64,000 nucleotides of DNA from Lathyrus oleraceus (Eukaryota > Streptophyta > Magnoliopsida > Fabales > Fabaceae): contig NC_066583.1 of assembly GCF_024323335.1 (NCBI RefSeq), forward strand, positions 411,134,031 through 411,198,030, written 5' to 3'. The notes beneath the pieces were generated by a model. The model was not told the origin of the DNA, did not search any database, and saw nothing but the letters and a program-made list of their open reading frames with translations. Below are positions 11,465 to 23,891 of the stretch, one piece after another (the first letter of the stretch is position 1; the number at the start of each line of letters is the position of its first letter). The position numbers and the translations under genes are program-made.

Positions 11465-13520
11465 GTCAAGTTTAGGTACTCTTCATATTTCCACATCTCC
11501 TCTATATATTATCTCTCGAAGTAGGTGATAACGCCTAAGTATGTGATTGGATCGTTAGTGAGATCTAGGCTCCTTAGCTTATGCAATAGCACCATTGTTA
11601 TCACAATAGAGATCAATGGGATCCATAATGCCGGGAACTATGCCAAGTTTACTAATGAACTTTTTGATCCAAACAACTTCCTTTGTTGCACTTGAGGAAG
11701 CAATATACTCGGCCTTGGTTGTAGAATTAGCAATTGTATCTTGCTTTGAACTTTTCCAACTCACAGCGCCACAGTTTAAGCAAAACACATAACCATATTG
11801 CAATCTAAAGTCATCCTTATCTGTCTAGAAGCTAGCATCGGTGTATCCAATTACAGCAAGCTCTTCCTGACATCCATATATCAAGAATTAGTCCTTAGTC
11901 CTTCTCAAATACTTAAGGATATTCTTGACAGCTACCCAATGAGCATCACCGGGATCAGATTGTTACCTACTCGTTGCACTTAAAGCATACGAGACATCTG
12001 GTCGAGTACATAACATGGCATACATGATAGATCCTATTGCATATGCATATGTAATCGTATTCATGCGATCCCTTTCTTCCTTAGGTAAAGGGGATTGTGT
12101 TTTTGATAGACATGGACCATGTTGCATATGTATGAATCATTTCTTGGAATCATGCATATTAAAGCGTCTCATCACTTTGTCTGCGTATGTACTCTGACTT
12201 AGGTCAAGCAGTTTTTGTGATCTATCTCTATAGATCTTGATTCCTAATATATAGGCTGCTTCACCTAGGTCCTTCATAGAAAAGCATTTCCTCAACCAAG
12301 ACTTTACTTGTTACAGGGTAGGGACATCGTTTCCAATGAGAAATATGTCATCTACATATAATACCAGGAACACAATCATGCACCCACTAACCTTCTTGTA
12401 GACACAAGGCTCATCTTCATTCTTGATGAATCCATATTGTTTTACTATTTCATCAAAATGAAGATTCCAACTTCTAGAAGCTTGCTTCAATCCGTAGATT
12501 GATCTTTGTAACTTACATATCTTTTAGGCTTCTTCTAGTATGTTAAATCCTTCAGGATGTGTCATGTACACATCCTCAAGAAGATTCCCATTAAGGAAAG
12601 CAGTTTTGACATCCATCTGCCATATTTCATAATCATGATATGCAGTGATAGCAAGTAAAATCCGGACAGATTTAAGCATTGCAACTGGTGAAAAGGTTTC
12701 ATCATAGTAAACCCCGTGAATTTGTTTATATCCTTTTGCAACCAGTCTTGCCTTATAGGTATGTACCTTACCATCCATGTCAGTCTTCTTTTTGAAGATC
12801 CACTTGCATCCTATAGGGTTAACTCCTACAGGAGGCTCTACCAAGGTCCAAACCTGGTTTGTGTACATGGAATCCATTTTAGATTTCATGGCTTCTAGCC
12901 ACTTCTCAGACTCGGGACTAGTTATGGCATCTTGGTAGGTCACAGGCTCATCTTGATCCATGAGTAATACATCACCTTAATCAGTTATGAGATGTCTGTA
13001 TCTCTCAGGTAGGTGACGTATCCTGCTTGACCTACGTTGGTCTTGTTCTACTTGAGTAGGTTGCTCTTCCATAACTACTTGTGTTTCCTGCTCTAATTCC
13101 TCCATAGGTGTATCAATGCTTTGTGATTCTTGAATTTCTTCAAGCTCTACTTTCCTCCCACTGATTCCTTTGGAAATAAAATCCTTTTCTAGGAAAACTC
13201 CAGTTCGAGCGACAAACACTTTACGCTCAAAAGGATTGTAGAAGTAATACCCTCTTGTTTCTTTAGGATATCCCACAAATAAGCATTTTTCAGATTTGGG
13301 CTTAAGCTTAGGTAAAATTTGTTGTTTCACCATTCCATTAGGGTAAGTTGGGATAGGATCCCACACTCTTTCAGATGGTCATCAAACTCTAGGCTTAAAT
13401 ACTCACCACCTCGATCTGATCGAAGAGTTTTAATATTCTTACCTAGTTGGTTTTGTACTTCATTCTTGAATTCCTTGAAATTTTCAAAGGACTCTAGATT
13501 TTTGTTTGAGTTTCTAATAT
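11465..13520 (-). pseudogene. Angela-like copia pol remnant (INT-RT-RNase H)
   Basis: Read on the minus strand from 13520. First comes an integrase core piece with a TLRSDRGGEY block and 'ECGILSQLT'. An internal deletion then removes the catalytic glutamate region. The integrase end follows (EKCLFVGYPKETRGYYFYNP), then a linker with RRSSRIRHLPERY. RT follows with GCKWIFKKK, KARLVAKGY, MDVKTAFLNG and the catalytic YVDD at about 12346-12357. RNase H has WKSSKQDTIANSTTKAEY and CDNNGAIA and reaches about 11465. Longest clean frames are 12977-13366, 12524-12961 and 11579-11803. Multiple frameshifts and stops rule out a functional polyprotein. The last RNase H part has a stop in place of a glutamine (PRSH*RS). 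It cannot transpose on its own. Confidence 0.85.
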
Positions 13521-14718
13521 GAGTTTAGAGTTTCAGAAAGGCATGATTCAAGGTTAGAGCGAGAAAGATCAGAAAATACCTCTTTAGAGTCAGATTCTCT
13601 ATCTGATGTATTTCTGGAGGTGGTAGCCATGAGTGCAACATTTTCCTGTTCTTCAGAGTATGATTCGGAAGAATCAGATCCACTGTCGTCCAAGGTGGCC
13701 ATCAGCCCCTTTTTGGTTCTGAATGAACTTTTCTTGAAACTCTCTCTTCTGGAGCTTTCTTTCTTCAGCTTGGGACATTCGTTTCTGTAATGACCTGTTT
13801 CCTTGCATTTATATCATGTTACTTCTTTGTTTGACTTACCTCTGGAAGTTGATTCTGAGCGATCTCCCTTGGGTCTTGGTCTTCTGAAGTTACTATTCCT
13901 TTTTCTCCAGAGTTGTTTAACTCTTCTGGTCAAAAGGGATAATTCTTCTTCATCGTCAGAGTATTCCTTTTCAGAGTCGTCATTGTCTTCCTCTTCAACT
14001 TGGAAGGCTTTGTTTCTTTCTGGTTTGCGTCTTTCAGATCTGGACTTCAGTGCTACAAACATAATCTTCTTTTGAGGCTCATCTTCCTCAAGTTCTATCT
14101 CGTGGCTTCTGAGTGAAATGACGAGTTCCTCAAGGCTGATATTGTTCAGATCTTTGGATAACTTTAAAGTTGTGACCATGGGTCTCCGTTTCTTTGGTAA
14201 GCTTCTGACTATCTTTTTGACATGATCTGCAGTTGTGTACCCCTTGTCCAGAACTTTGAGTCCTGCAATTAAAGTTTGAAATCTAGAAAACATTACCTCT
14301 ACAGCTTCATCGTCCTCCATTTTGAAGGCTTCATATTTTTGAATTAGAGCCAGAGCCTTTGTTTCTTTGACTTGAGAATTTCCTCCGTGAGTCATCCTCA
14401 GGGAGTCAAGTATTTCTTTAGATGTTTCCCTATTGGTGATCTTTTCATATTCATTGTAGGAAATGGCATTTAGTAGTATCATTATGGCTTTGTGATGGTT
14501 TTGAATTCACTTTTCTGATCATCTGTCATTTTGCTTCTGGGAATGACAACGCCAGCGTCAGTCACAGGTGGTGTGTAGCCTATTGTGACTATGTCCCATA
14601 GATCAGCGTCGTAGCCCATAAAAAAACTTTCAATTCTCTCTTTCCAATAATCAAATTTTCCTCCATCAAATATTGGAGGTTTAGCATTGTAACTATCTCT
14701 TTCATTGGTGTTGGCCAT
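13521..14718 (-). pseudogene. SIRE copia gag (broken)
   Basis: This is the nucleocapsid precursor. The start codon at 14718 opens MANTNERDSYNAKPPIFDG, about 70 bp after the primer site. A conserved gag body follows (FDYWKERIESFFMGYD, EYEKITNRETSKEILD, IVRSLPKKRRPM). After that come an acidic/serine-rich stretch and a zinc knuckle (YKCKETGHYRNEC). The frame breaks at about 14482, and the first knuckle cysteine codon has become TGA near 13812. Clean pieces are 14482-14718, 13814-14482 and 13514-13702. The end is lost at the junction with the Angela-like pol. It closely resembles the gag genes at 45947 and 59265 but lacks their internal 13-14 bp deletion. Confidence 0.85.
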
Positions 14719-14787
14719 ATGTTTTTCTCACGCTGGATCTCTCTACAATGTTAAGTGTTTGATTAGAAAATCAATAACAGAGCCGAA

Positions 14788-14799
14788 GCTCTGATACCA
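14788..14799 (-). promoter_or_regulatory. Primer binding site (initiator Met-tRNA)
   Basis: The minus strand reads TGGTATCAGAGC, two bases after the LTR end. This is the standard Ty1-copia minus-strand primer site in plants. Confidence 0.9.
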
Positions 14800-14801
14800 A
14801 T

Positions 14802-15764
14802 TGAAGGTAGAGAAAAAAAAGAAAGGGGGTTTGAATTGTTTTTGGAAAATAAAACTTTTTGATCATTTAGACACACACAGAGTAAAAACAAATTGACACA
14901 GAATTTTATACTGGTTCGCTTGAAATTCAAAGCTTCTCCAATCCACCCGGCCAAGGTGATTTCGCCTTCAAAAAGGACTTAATCCACTAATCTTGAAAGA
15001 TTACACAAACAACTGTCTAAGAGGATAATCCCTTAGCCCTCTCAAGTATTCAGACTGCACAGAGTCACTTGAGGAAGAATCTTAGATAAGATTTGTAATG
15101 CACAATGCTTCTAATAACAAGCAAATATTACAGAAATATAAGAGCAATAGTTTTCATGTAAGAGCAGCAGTTCATGAAAAAGTAAAAGAGGATAATTGAG
15201 AGATTTGGGTTCTTGTGTGTCTCAGGTGTGTTTTCTTGTGATGCATTTCGTCCTTTATATAGGAGTTTGAGAGGATCGTTGGGTGATGACAAGATCTTGG
15301 TCATTGAAGAATGATTATTGTCATTACTCTCCTTGTTTCTTTCTAAAACCGTTTTGGGCGAGTCATAGTTTCCTTCTAGAAATAGTTTCTTTCTAAAGAC
15401 AGATTTCTTCATGGTTACACGTTTTGAGCTGGCGAATCCGTATTCAGAGTCTTGTTAATCAGAGTTCGTCTATAATCTTGACTTCTTCAGATTCAGAGTC
15501 TGGATTCATTCTTCTTTAATCGAGTTTTTGACGTCTTTTTGTTTTTGCTGGTTCCTGCGTTGATTCGAGTCAGAACCTTCTGGACGTGTTTCCTCTGAGT
15601 GGCATCTAAGCGCTGGATTCTGTATCTGATGATTCATCTTTCTGATAGTTTGATCAGAGTCCTGCACGGTTAAGAATTTTTTTCGCTAGGGTGCCATTTT
15701 TGTTTCATCCTTTGTTATCATCAAAATCTTAGAGATATAATGTAGAACCAACTTTGTTCTTACA
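14802..15764 (-). repeat. SIRE H 5' LTR
   Basis: The minus strand runs from TGTAAGAACAAAGTTGG (15764) to 'tctctaccttca' (14802): TG...CA ends, 963 bp. A TATA-like element is seen on the minus strand near 15256-15262. It is homologous to the LTRs at 44841 and 58161 and more distantly to the one at 29890. Confidence 0.9.
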
Positions 15765-17178
15765 GATATTAGACACAAGATCAAAATAACAGTTGCATCA
15801 AGACCTTGTAGCAGATGAATTCAAGGGGATCCCAATACTTGCATCAAAAGAAAGCTCAAATCACAATAACTTGGTCTCAAAAAAGTTGGCATTGGCCAAG
15901 TCTTTTTGCTCATGGAATGTTTCCTAATTCTAACTCCAAAAGTCAATATCAAATCCAACAGTCCACACAAACATTTTTTTAGGGTTTATGTTGTTTATTA
16001 AGTATTTTAAGGTCCTAAGACCATAAACACAAACAAAATATACAAATAAATATGTACAATCACAATATATGGCTCAGATGAGCAAAGTGATAATGGCATA
16101 AACATAAACAAGTTAAATGATATGTAAAATGATAAATGACTTAAATTTAAATTGCATAAAGTAAATGACTTGAAAAATAAAAGCAATATTAATACAAGTT
16201 AATTAAATGTTAGTTGATTAGATGTTAGTGATGTTTTGCTTTTCAATTGATTAAGTCATTCTTTTGAGAACACTCAACCATTTAGGATCAAATTTAGCTC
16301 TATGTTAAGCAATCGTAATTGGACTTATATAGAAGTCACAACTATATGAGGCCGGGCAATAAAAATTTAGGTGCTAATGCATGTTCGAGATTTGGTAATA
16401 TGAACCAAACTCCTAAAACATACCACACACTAAAAGAAAAGATCAAAAGGATGGACCTATCTCATCCATACTTGTATTGGTTCATCTAACACAAGGTTAT
16501 TGATGAACCAATTAGCCTTAGGATATTGAGAATTCATTGGTCAATAAAAAGGATGAGAGAGAATGGGATTGAAGATGAAGAGGGAGGGGAGATGAGAGAA
16601 ACACAAATTGGTCATGGGAGGAATTTTATCAAATTAAAATCATTCATTCATTTTGGGAGATGAAATGTACATTTCATCAATCCCCTAAATCCAATGATTT
16701 TAACTCAACAAATGTCAAATCAACCTTGACCAAGGCCCAAACATATAGTCAAACATCACAAGTCAATAAAAAGGGCTCAACATAATTTCTATACAATTAA
16801 CATATTAAAAATCAAATAAAAAATGCATTTAAATTAAACGTAGTTTGGTCAAAACCTAAAACCTCTTCAAAATACCAAATAAATGGCCAAGATATTTATC
16901 CTAGGTCAAACAAGGTCAAAGGACCTTAGACAAAATATTTCATAATTTTTGAAAAGTCAGAAGTATTTTTAAACAATTAAAAATATGCATAAAAACAATT
17001 AATTCATGAAAAATATCAAAGTTAATCCAAAAAATAATTTTAATTCAGAAAATGAAAGATGAAAATATTTAAAGATTTTTGGTGAAAGTCCCATAGTTTT
17101 TGGATTAAAAATGAAATTAATATGAATTAATCAAAATAAATGGATTAAATGAAAAATAAGAAAACATGAAAAATCAGG

Positions 17179-17224
17179 GGCCATCAGATCTCCCTCATTA
17201 ATTGAGGTGGCAGATCTGATGGAC
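17179..17224 (-). other. Conserved LTR hairpin, copy 3
   Basis: CCATCAGATCT and AGATCTGATGG form a perfect 11-bp stem around the invariant core (gccacctcaattaatgaggg on the minus strand). Confidence 0.75.
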
Positions 17225-17342
17225 ATGCACGTGCTATCCATGGTGGGTTTGAGTCAAAGCGCCACACGCGTGGTAATCAAAAGTAAGGGTCCTAATTAAA
17301 ACGTGGAACCAAGATCAGATGGTCTGGGCAATGCCAGCACAC

Positions 17343-17364
17343 CACCGGAGCCCTAGCTCCGGTG
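17343..17364 (-). other. LTR inverted repeat CACCGGAG/CTCCGGTG
   Basis: Perfect 8-bp arms with a 6-nt loop, equivalent to the repeat at 38628-38664 in Ogre C. Confidence 0.6.
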
Positions 17365-19421
17365 ATCACCACCGGTCTGGTTCAAGCTCAACTTCATGAA
17401 AAGTGAAAAGTGAATACACTAATTTAAAGGAAAAATGCTCAGGAGCACGAATCTGACCTCAATTTTCTCCAATTCCAAGTATATAAAAAGATACAAGGAT
17501 TTGAATTTTGAGGATCATGAACTGAGTTGCTTCGATTTAACCTCAAAGCAACTCAATCTTCTTGCCTATATTGATAGGACTTCAGTCAATCAAAAATAAC
17601 AAAGAATGGTGAAGAATCGAGAGAGAATCGAAGAGATGAAGTTTCTGAAAAACCACCCTCGAGTTGATCCAATTTTACTTGATCTTGATCTGGATTTGCT
17701 TGCTTTCTCTTCCTCTTGCTTTCAGAAACCAATTGAGATGAAAAGGGAAGTGAATTTCTGGAGTTTGAACTTCCAAATAGAAGATGAAGTTCAAGCTCGA
17801 TTTCAAGAGAAACCTTCAGAAATTCTATGGCAATGAGGGTTTGGATCAGTTTAGCAAAGCTTGGGTAGGGTGTTGATGATGATTCTGAAGCCTTGAGCTT
17901 GTTGAAATAGGCAATGGATTTGATTTTTGCACCACTTGAAATTTGGCCAAATTTAGAAACCTCCTTGCATGGGTGCATGGGAAATGATTTGGGCCTAAGG
18001 ACTGATGTAATCCAACTCCAATTCATGTGCAAAGTGTACTGAAATCATCATGGGGAAGCATGCAAAGAAGAATGATCATTTGAATCCAGATCTTGCCAAA
18101 ACACTTCCCATAATGGAGCCATGCGCAAGTCCCTCAATTTTGATCCAAATGAGATGATCTTGGACTTTTTCGAAAGGTGAGGTCAAGGGGAACAACTTTC
18201 ATGTTGAACAATTATCCATTTGAAGCTTGGATCATGATGAATTTTGAGGTGGATGTTTGGAAAATCAAACATATTTGAAAATTTTCTAGGTCCTAAGTCA
18301 AATGTTCACTTCTTCCACCTTGAATAACATTTTCTATGGACTTCAAATGAGAAACGTTTCTTAATCAAAATTGTATCTCTTTCAAACTTATTAAATTTGG
18401 TTTAAAATTTGACCTCGTTTGGATTTGGCATGAAGGGTTTATGCATTTTAGAAGTTGAGGAAAATCACTTGTTCAATGGCATTGGTTTAAAGTGACCTAT
18501 TATGTTTCCTCTTGGCACATGCATTTGCAAGTTTAATTTTAACTTCCTCAAAACATAAAGGTTTAAGTAGACATCTTTAATTTGATCATGGAATTTGAAT
18601 GGATTTCATATCATAAAAATTGAGCAAGTTATGGTCTTGAGAAGTTGACCTTCAAACTAGGGTTCAGCCAAAATGACCTATAATCTTTCACTATAAAAAA
18701 TGACTTTCCAAGAAAAAATAGATCTTCAACTTCACATGAAAGTTGTTTGGAATGTAATTTTGAGTAATTTTCTCTTGAAATAATTTCCATATGACAAAAA
18801 TTTTAGAAGATAGGGTCTAGGGAACCCCAGTTTTGACCAGTTGACTTTCCTTGATCAACCATCATAAACCAACTTGCTAACTTGACATTATTTTGAATTT
18901 TGGGACTCATGGAGGATCATATATGTGTAGTATGATGTAATATTAAGTATCCCTTTAAATATTTGATCAATTGTTAAAGAAACTTGTTAAAGAAGTTACA
19001 CAAGATACCCAGATGAATTAGGGTTTCCAAGGCAAACAAACTCCAAATTCTTGATGATTTCTTAATCAAAATGACATGTTAAGATCATGGGGATCCATAT
19101 ATGATGCTAAGATCCAATTTTAACCATTTCTTTATTGAACTCCTTGCATTGAGGGTTTCAAACCCTAGATATAAGTTTGATAGAGCATGGGTGAGCACAC
19201 ACACTACCAACAAAAGTAACAAATTATACATTGACATATTTTTGGTATTTTGGTTAGTAAATAGTGAAAAAAAAGTATGATACAATCAAAAGTGCTTGGT
19301 GATCTCTCCCAATTCAAACCCAATGAAATGGGGGGGAGGAGAATGCCAAGGTGTGATCCCAATGCTAATGCATATGATGAGATATCATGAGGGATCTTAG
19401 GGTCAAAATTGGGGTCTTACA

Positions 19422-20433
19422 GTATGGTCCAAGCTCGGATCTTCCTTTCCTCTAAACATTGTGCCAAGCATGTACCATTTTGTTCTTCAAATATTGGGGA
19501 TCTTTACCCTCCTAATAGAATAGACCATATAACTGGATGTTATTAGGTTTATCTCTCAAGGGGAATCCAAGCTGACGACGAGTCATTGATGGGTTGTAGT
19601 TGGTTCCTCCTTGTGTACCAATGATAAGTACATTAGAGAACTCACCAAAACTAACAATAATCTCTACGCCATCAAAAGAAGAATCATACCAAACAATATG
19701 ATCATTAGTAAGAGACATGAGTCTCTGAGACCACCGTAGACATTGTTTGTTTTCCGTGAAGACCAGTGTCTGAGGAAAGTGCGGAATAAACCCGTTGTAT
19801 AGAAGATGAAGACAACACACCATGGTTCCACCACCCTTAGAATTCCTTAAGTGCAGAGAGAAGTACGCGTCACCCAACAAAGTTGGAATCAGATTCCTGA
19901 TTAAGAAAATTCTAATGAAGTTAACATCAACAAAACAGTCAATGTTAAGGAACAAAGTTAATCTATATATGAGCAAGACAAAGATGACTCTAAAAGCATC
20001 CATGCTTCTGGCTTGAGAAAAAGTAGTAGCTCTACCAAGGAGAAAGTCAGAAGTCAACCCTTGGATTCCTCCTTTCTTTATCCAATTAGCATCAATCTCA
20101 TATTTCTTCAAATGAAGAGCTTCGGCTATGACTTGAGATTTGGGAATCTCCTCTAATCCACTGAAAGGCACCTTGTTGGATATGGGCATACTCCTCTAAC
20201 ATGGGCACTAGCTGATAATCAGGAAAAGTTAAACAACGATGGAGAGGTTCATAAAACTGCACCAAGACACTCAAAATCCCTTCAACCACATAAGTAGATA
20301 GTACGGATAGAAGCTTCCCATGGCGTTGCTTTAAATTCAAGGGATATAATACAAAGGATGACAACTTCCTTAACTCTTTCAAATCAGGACATTTGAAACT
20401 GTACTTTTTGGTATTCCTTCGTCCATATTCCAT
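19422..20433 (-). pseudogene. Ogre F ORF1 (DUF7745-like), truncated
   Basis: ORF1 is the extra reading frame that Ogre elements carry before gag. On the minus strand it starts at 20433 (MEYGRRNTKKYSFKCPDLKE) and shares the whole wording of the copies at 41697 and 55020 (CFTFPDYQL-type block, LRNSKGGG, QCLRWSQRLMSLTND, GTQGGTNYNPSMTRRQLGF). A deletion of about 10 bp after EEYAH shifts the frame, so it reads as two pieces (to 20098 and 20189-19512). It ends at 'RKGRSELGP', where a minus-strand LTR starts, so the C-terminal coiled-coil part is missing. Its function in retrotransposition is unknown; the DUF7745 label is from memory. Confidence 0.8.
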
Positions 20434-21280
20434 GGTCTGAAAATCATTTGCAAATAAGACCTTAGTTCCTTGAAAATTTATTGTTGTGATGAATGTTATG
20501 ATGCACATGAATGCATGAATGCAACAATCACACACAAGGCAAACACAAACAAAGGTAACGAGGTGAATCAAGTCGTCATCAAGATCAATCATACATTTTG
20601 GTGGATTTAGGTTTTTCACCTTATCAACACCCAAGTTCCATTGATTTTAACGAGACTGATCGGATCAATAGAGAATCAAAGGGTTTGTTGTGAGTCACGG
20701 TCATGGAGTTGGGTTAAGGACCATCCCAAAGGAGTATAGTACGGATAAAAACCGGTAGAGCATGCTCTAAAAGGTTCCCAGAGTCGTGATCTCATCTATC
20801 GAATACTATAGGTTTAGATGGTTGACTCATCAACCCATAATATTCTCAAGAGAAACTCGTCTGAGTGTAGTATCGCGTAACAACTATTATCAAGCCTACA
20901 TTTGAACAGTCTCTGCACGATGTCCTAAATAGGCCAAGCTGGGTTAAATGTTATGCAATCCTTGGCTTCTAAGACTCCCAAGTTGGAAAAAGTAATGTTT
21001 ATCCACAACTTACTCGTGTGACAACATTAATTCCAAGGGGGTCTCCACTAAGTAGATGGGTCTCAAGTTAACTCGTTAAGGACTACTCCACACGAGTTGA
21101 ACGTGACTATACCATCCTCCTATCTTATTTGCACTCAAGTTAGGGTTAGAACTTATCTCACCACTCAGAGATCACCAAGCACGTCCGACAAATTATATCA
21201 CACAAACAATATATACAAACAAACATTAAATATCAATAAAATATCACACAAAAAAGTAGGCTAAACCCACTGAGGACTAC
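20434..21280 (-). other. Ogre F leader between primer site and ORF1
   Basis: Non-coding on the minus strand. Right after the primer site it has 'agtcctcagtgggtttagcctac', which is also found after the primer site of Ogre C (40846 on). The rest aligns in order with 40846-41696. No gene is supported; the frame to 20634 merely extends ORF1 upstream of its conserved start. Confidence 0.65.
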
Positions 21281-21298
21281 TCCCCAGCAGAGTCGTCA
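21281..21298 (-). promoter_or_regulatory. Primer binding site (tRNA-Arg type)
   Basis: The minus strand reads TGACGACTCTGCTGGGGA, one base different from TGGCGACTCTGCTGGGGA, which I recall as the tRNA-Arg-complementary site of Ogre. It lies about 8 bases after the LTR end. Confidence 0.85.
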
Positions 21299-23845
21299 CT
21301 TTTTAGGTAGCGGTGCATTCATGACCATCGAGTTATGGATAAATCGGACGTCAATTGAAAAATCATAGTCGCCACTGCGCCTTATTTATTTCCAAAGGAA
21401 AAGGAAAAGTACGAACAAAACCTAAAGAAAATAAGTTTTCAAATCAAACTAATCAAATTCCAGAGATTACATGTAAGGGGGTTGGTTACACAAAGGGAAG
21501 GTATTAGCAACCAAAGTGTCCTAGGTACTCCTAGGGATCCCTTTTTTGTGTGCAAGTATTTTACTTGAAAAGATGTTTGATAAAAATGGAATGGGGGGAT
21601 GAGAAAATAATTTATTTATTATATTTTTGTGTTTGAAAAGACCTTCAGTCTTATGCCTATGAACCAACATAAAAATGGGGGAATAAAACCCTGTAGTTCA
21701 TGGTAAAAATTTCAAAGAAGTTGGTGGATTGATTTTAACAAAAGTTTAAAAGAAAAGGGCACAAAATGACCAAAAGATTTAAATGAAGTTGTTAATTATT
21801 TTTGTCATTTTGAAATTGAGGTCAATATGATTAAGTTTATTCACAAGTTTGATTTAAGAAAAAGTTTGAAAATTCATTGCCATAAGGCCAAAGTTTCTAC
21901 TCATTAAAACATGTCTAAGTTGAAAACACAAACAAAGAAGGTTTTTGAAATGAGGGAGAGATTTTGAAATTTAAGAAGTGGGAGGAGATGAAGAGACTAC
22001 CCTAGACAAAAAATTAAAAGTTAAGAGTTGAAAAGATCTGACCAATAGGAAGCAATCCACAAGACAAAGATGTCATATAAAAACTCATTTCCTTTGGACT
22101 TTTGAGCAAACAATAAGCATAAGCAATATCCAAGCAAATAATGTGAAGACCAAGGCATCAAATAAAGATGTCCATAATATCCAATCAAGCAGTCTTCAAT
22201 GTCTTCAAATCTATTAGATGAAATATTTCCTTGGCAAACTCACAGAAACAATCATCAGACATCAATCAAAATAACATCATAACAATTAAGCACAGAGACA
22301 AAGTGACAGATAAACCCCAAGGGAAAATCCCACGGCCTGCATCAGATGAAAGGTACTGTCAAGGATGGTTCAGTCTCAAAATAATGGCATTGGCCAAATC
22401 CTTCAGAGCATAGGGAGTGTTGCATACTACTAAGTCCAAGAGTTCAAATCAAGGCAAGGTCAAAGGTCCAACAGTCCACCAACATATTTTTTAGGGTTTT
22501 CGTTATTAAGTATTTTAAGGTCCTGAGACCATAAACATCACAAAATTACAAGCACACAATATATACAAGCACAATTGATATGGCTCAAGTGAGCAAAATA
22601 AAGATGACCGAAACATAAACATCTTGCATGAAATGTAAATGGCGATGAATGATAAAAGTACTTGAATTTAAATTACATTAATTAAATGACTTAAAAGTAA
22701 AGCAATGTTAATAATGAGTTAGTCAATTGTTAGTGAAGAGTTTAATTGTTTAAGTCATTCTTTGGAGAACACTCAACTATCCATTCACACGTATGAAGAC
22801 CTAAACCAAGACATCATCTGTGAGAAGGGCTCCAACTTGGATAAATCAATAAGTATGCCACTAGCTCTCACAAAAAGGAAGAAAAAGTCAACTCTTCATA
22901 CAGTGCCATGAAGAATGGGAGACTTACAATCTCACTTACTAGAATGTTGTGCCATGTGGGATAAATTTAGCTCTATGTTAAGAAATTGTAATTGGACTTA
23001 TGTAGAATTCACAACTATCTGAGGCCAGGAAGTAAAATATTGGTGTTAATGCATGTTAGAGACATGGTACAAAGAACGAAGCTCCTAAAACATACCACAC
23101 ACAAAAATTAAATGGGATGGACCTATCTCAATCAGGCTCATGTTGATTCATCTGACACAAGGTCATTGATGAATCGACTAGCATTTGACTTATAGAGAAT
23201 TCATTGGTCAATGATGGATTAGGAAAGAATAAGGATGAAGATGAAGAGGGAAGGGGAAATAGAAACCCAAATTGATCACATGAGGAAATTCATCTGATTA
23301 ATACTATCCATTCATCTTGAGGGATTACATTTCATCAACCCTCTAAATCTAATGGTATTGATAAAATAAAAGTTCAAATCGACCATGACCAAGGCCAAAC
23401 AGAAAGTCAAACATCACATAGTCAATCAAATGGCTCAACAATATTTTTAAATGATTAAACAATTAAAAATCAATTTTAAAATGAATAAAATGCATTTTTA
23501 AATGGACAGAACCTCAAATCCCTTCAAATCACCAAATAAATGGCCAAGGGATTTACCCTAGGTCAAACAAGGTCAAAGGACCTTAGACAAAAAAAATTAG
23601 AATTTTTGGAAAGTCATAAGTATTTAAAAAAATTTAAAAACAAGTAAAAAATCATTTAATTCACCAAAAATATCAAAATTAATCCAAAAATTGATTTTAA
23701 TTCAAAATATGGAAGAGGAAGATATTTAAAGATTTTTGGTCAAAGTCTCATATTTTTTGGATTAAAAATGAATTTAATATGAATTAAACAAAATAAAAGG
23801 ATTAAACATAAAATCAAAAATAAAATAAAAATGAGAAAAAACAAG

Positions 23846-23891
23846 GGCCATTAGATCTCCCTCATTAATTAAGGTGACAAATCTGATGGCC
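23846..23891 (-). other. Conserved LTR hairpin, copy 4
   Basis: GGCCATTAGAT and ATCTGATGGCC arms with a wobble/mismatch pair. The inner core has two changes relative to the other copies (caccttaattaatgaggg on the minus strand). Confidence 0.6.

Larger units (their letters stand above)
10050..13520 (-). mobile_element. Angela/BARE-like Ty1-copia element I (5' part lost)
   Basis: Read on the minus strand, the element shows part of integrase, reverse transcriptase, RNase H, polypurine tract and 3' LTR, in copia order. It was inserted into an Ogre LTR (flank 'ctttt' at 10045-10049). Its gag, protease and 5' LTR are missing because it is joined near 13520 to the gag of a different copia (SIRE H). 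Lineage is judged from the pol wording (PIGCKWIFKKK, YHDYEIWQMDVKTAFLNG) and an LTR start TGTTGGTGTAAGCCC similar to BARE-type LTRs. Confidence 0.75.
13521..15764 (-). mobile_element. SIRE/Maximus copia element H (5' half only)
   Basis: On the minus strand this is a 5' LTR, initiator-Met tRNA primer site and gag. It is then cut off near 13520, where Angela-like pol begins. Its right border (15764) sits inside a minus-strand Ogre LTR, so H inserted into that LTR. Everything from protease to 3' LTR is missing. Confidence 0.8.
15765..19421 (-). repeat. Ogre-type LTR (minus), truncated by SIRE H
   Basis: On the minus strand it begins with TGTAAGACCCCAATTTTG at 19421 and passes through U3, the two hairpins (17343-17364 and 17179-17224) and part of U5. 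SIRE H interrupts it at 15764. It abuts the ORF1 of Ogre F with no polypurine tract, so it is more likely a separate insertion into ORF1 than F's own 3' LTR. The clear TATA box of the sister copies is degraded here. The 148-codon frame at 17586-18032 lies within the LTR and has no counterpart in other copies. Confidence 0.8.

Noticed and set aside
17586..18032. A 148-codon minus-strand open frame
   Set aside because: It lies wholly inside an Ogre LTR. Sister LTRs do not keep the frame, and the wording shows no family resemblance.
21281..21298. Partial tRNA gene
   Set aside because: It is an 18-nt complement of a tRNA 3' end placed at an LTR border, that is a primer site. No cloverleaf surrounds it.
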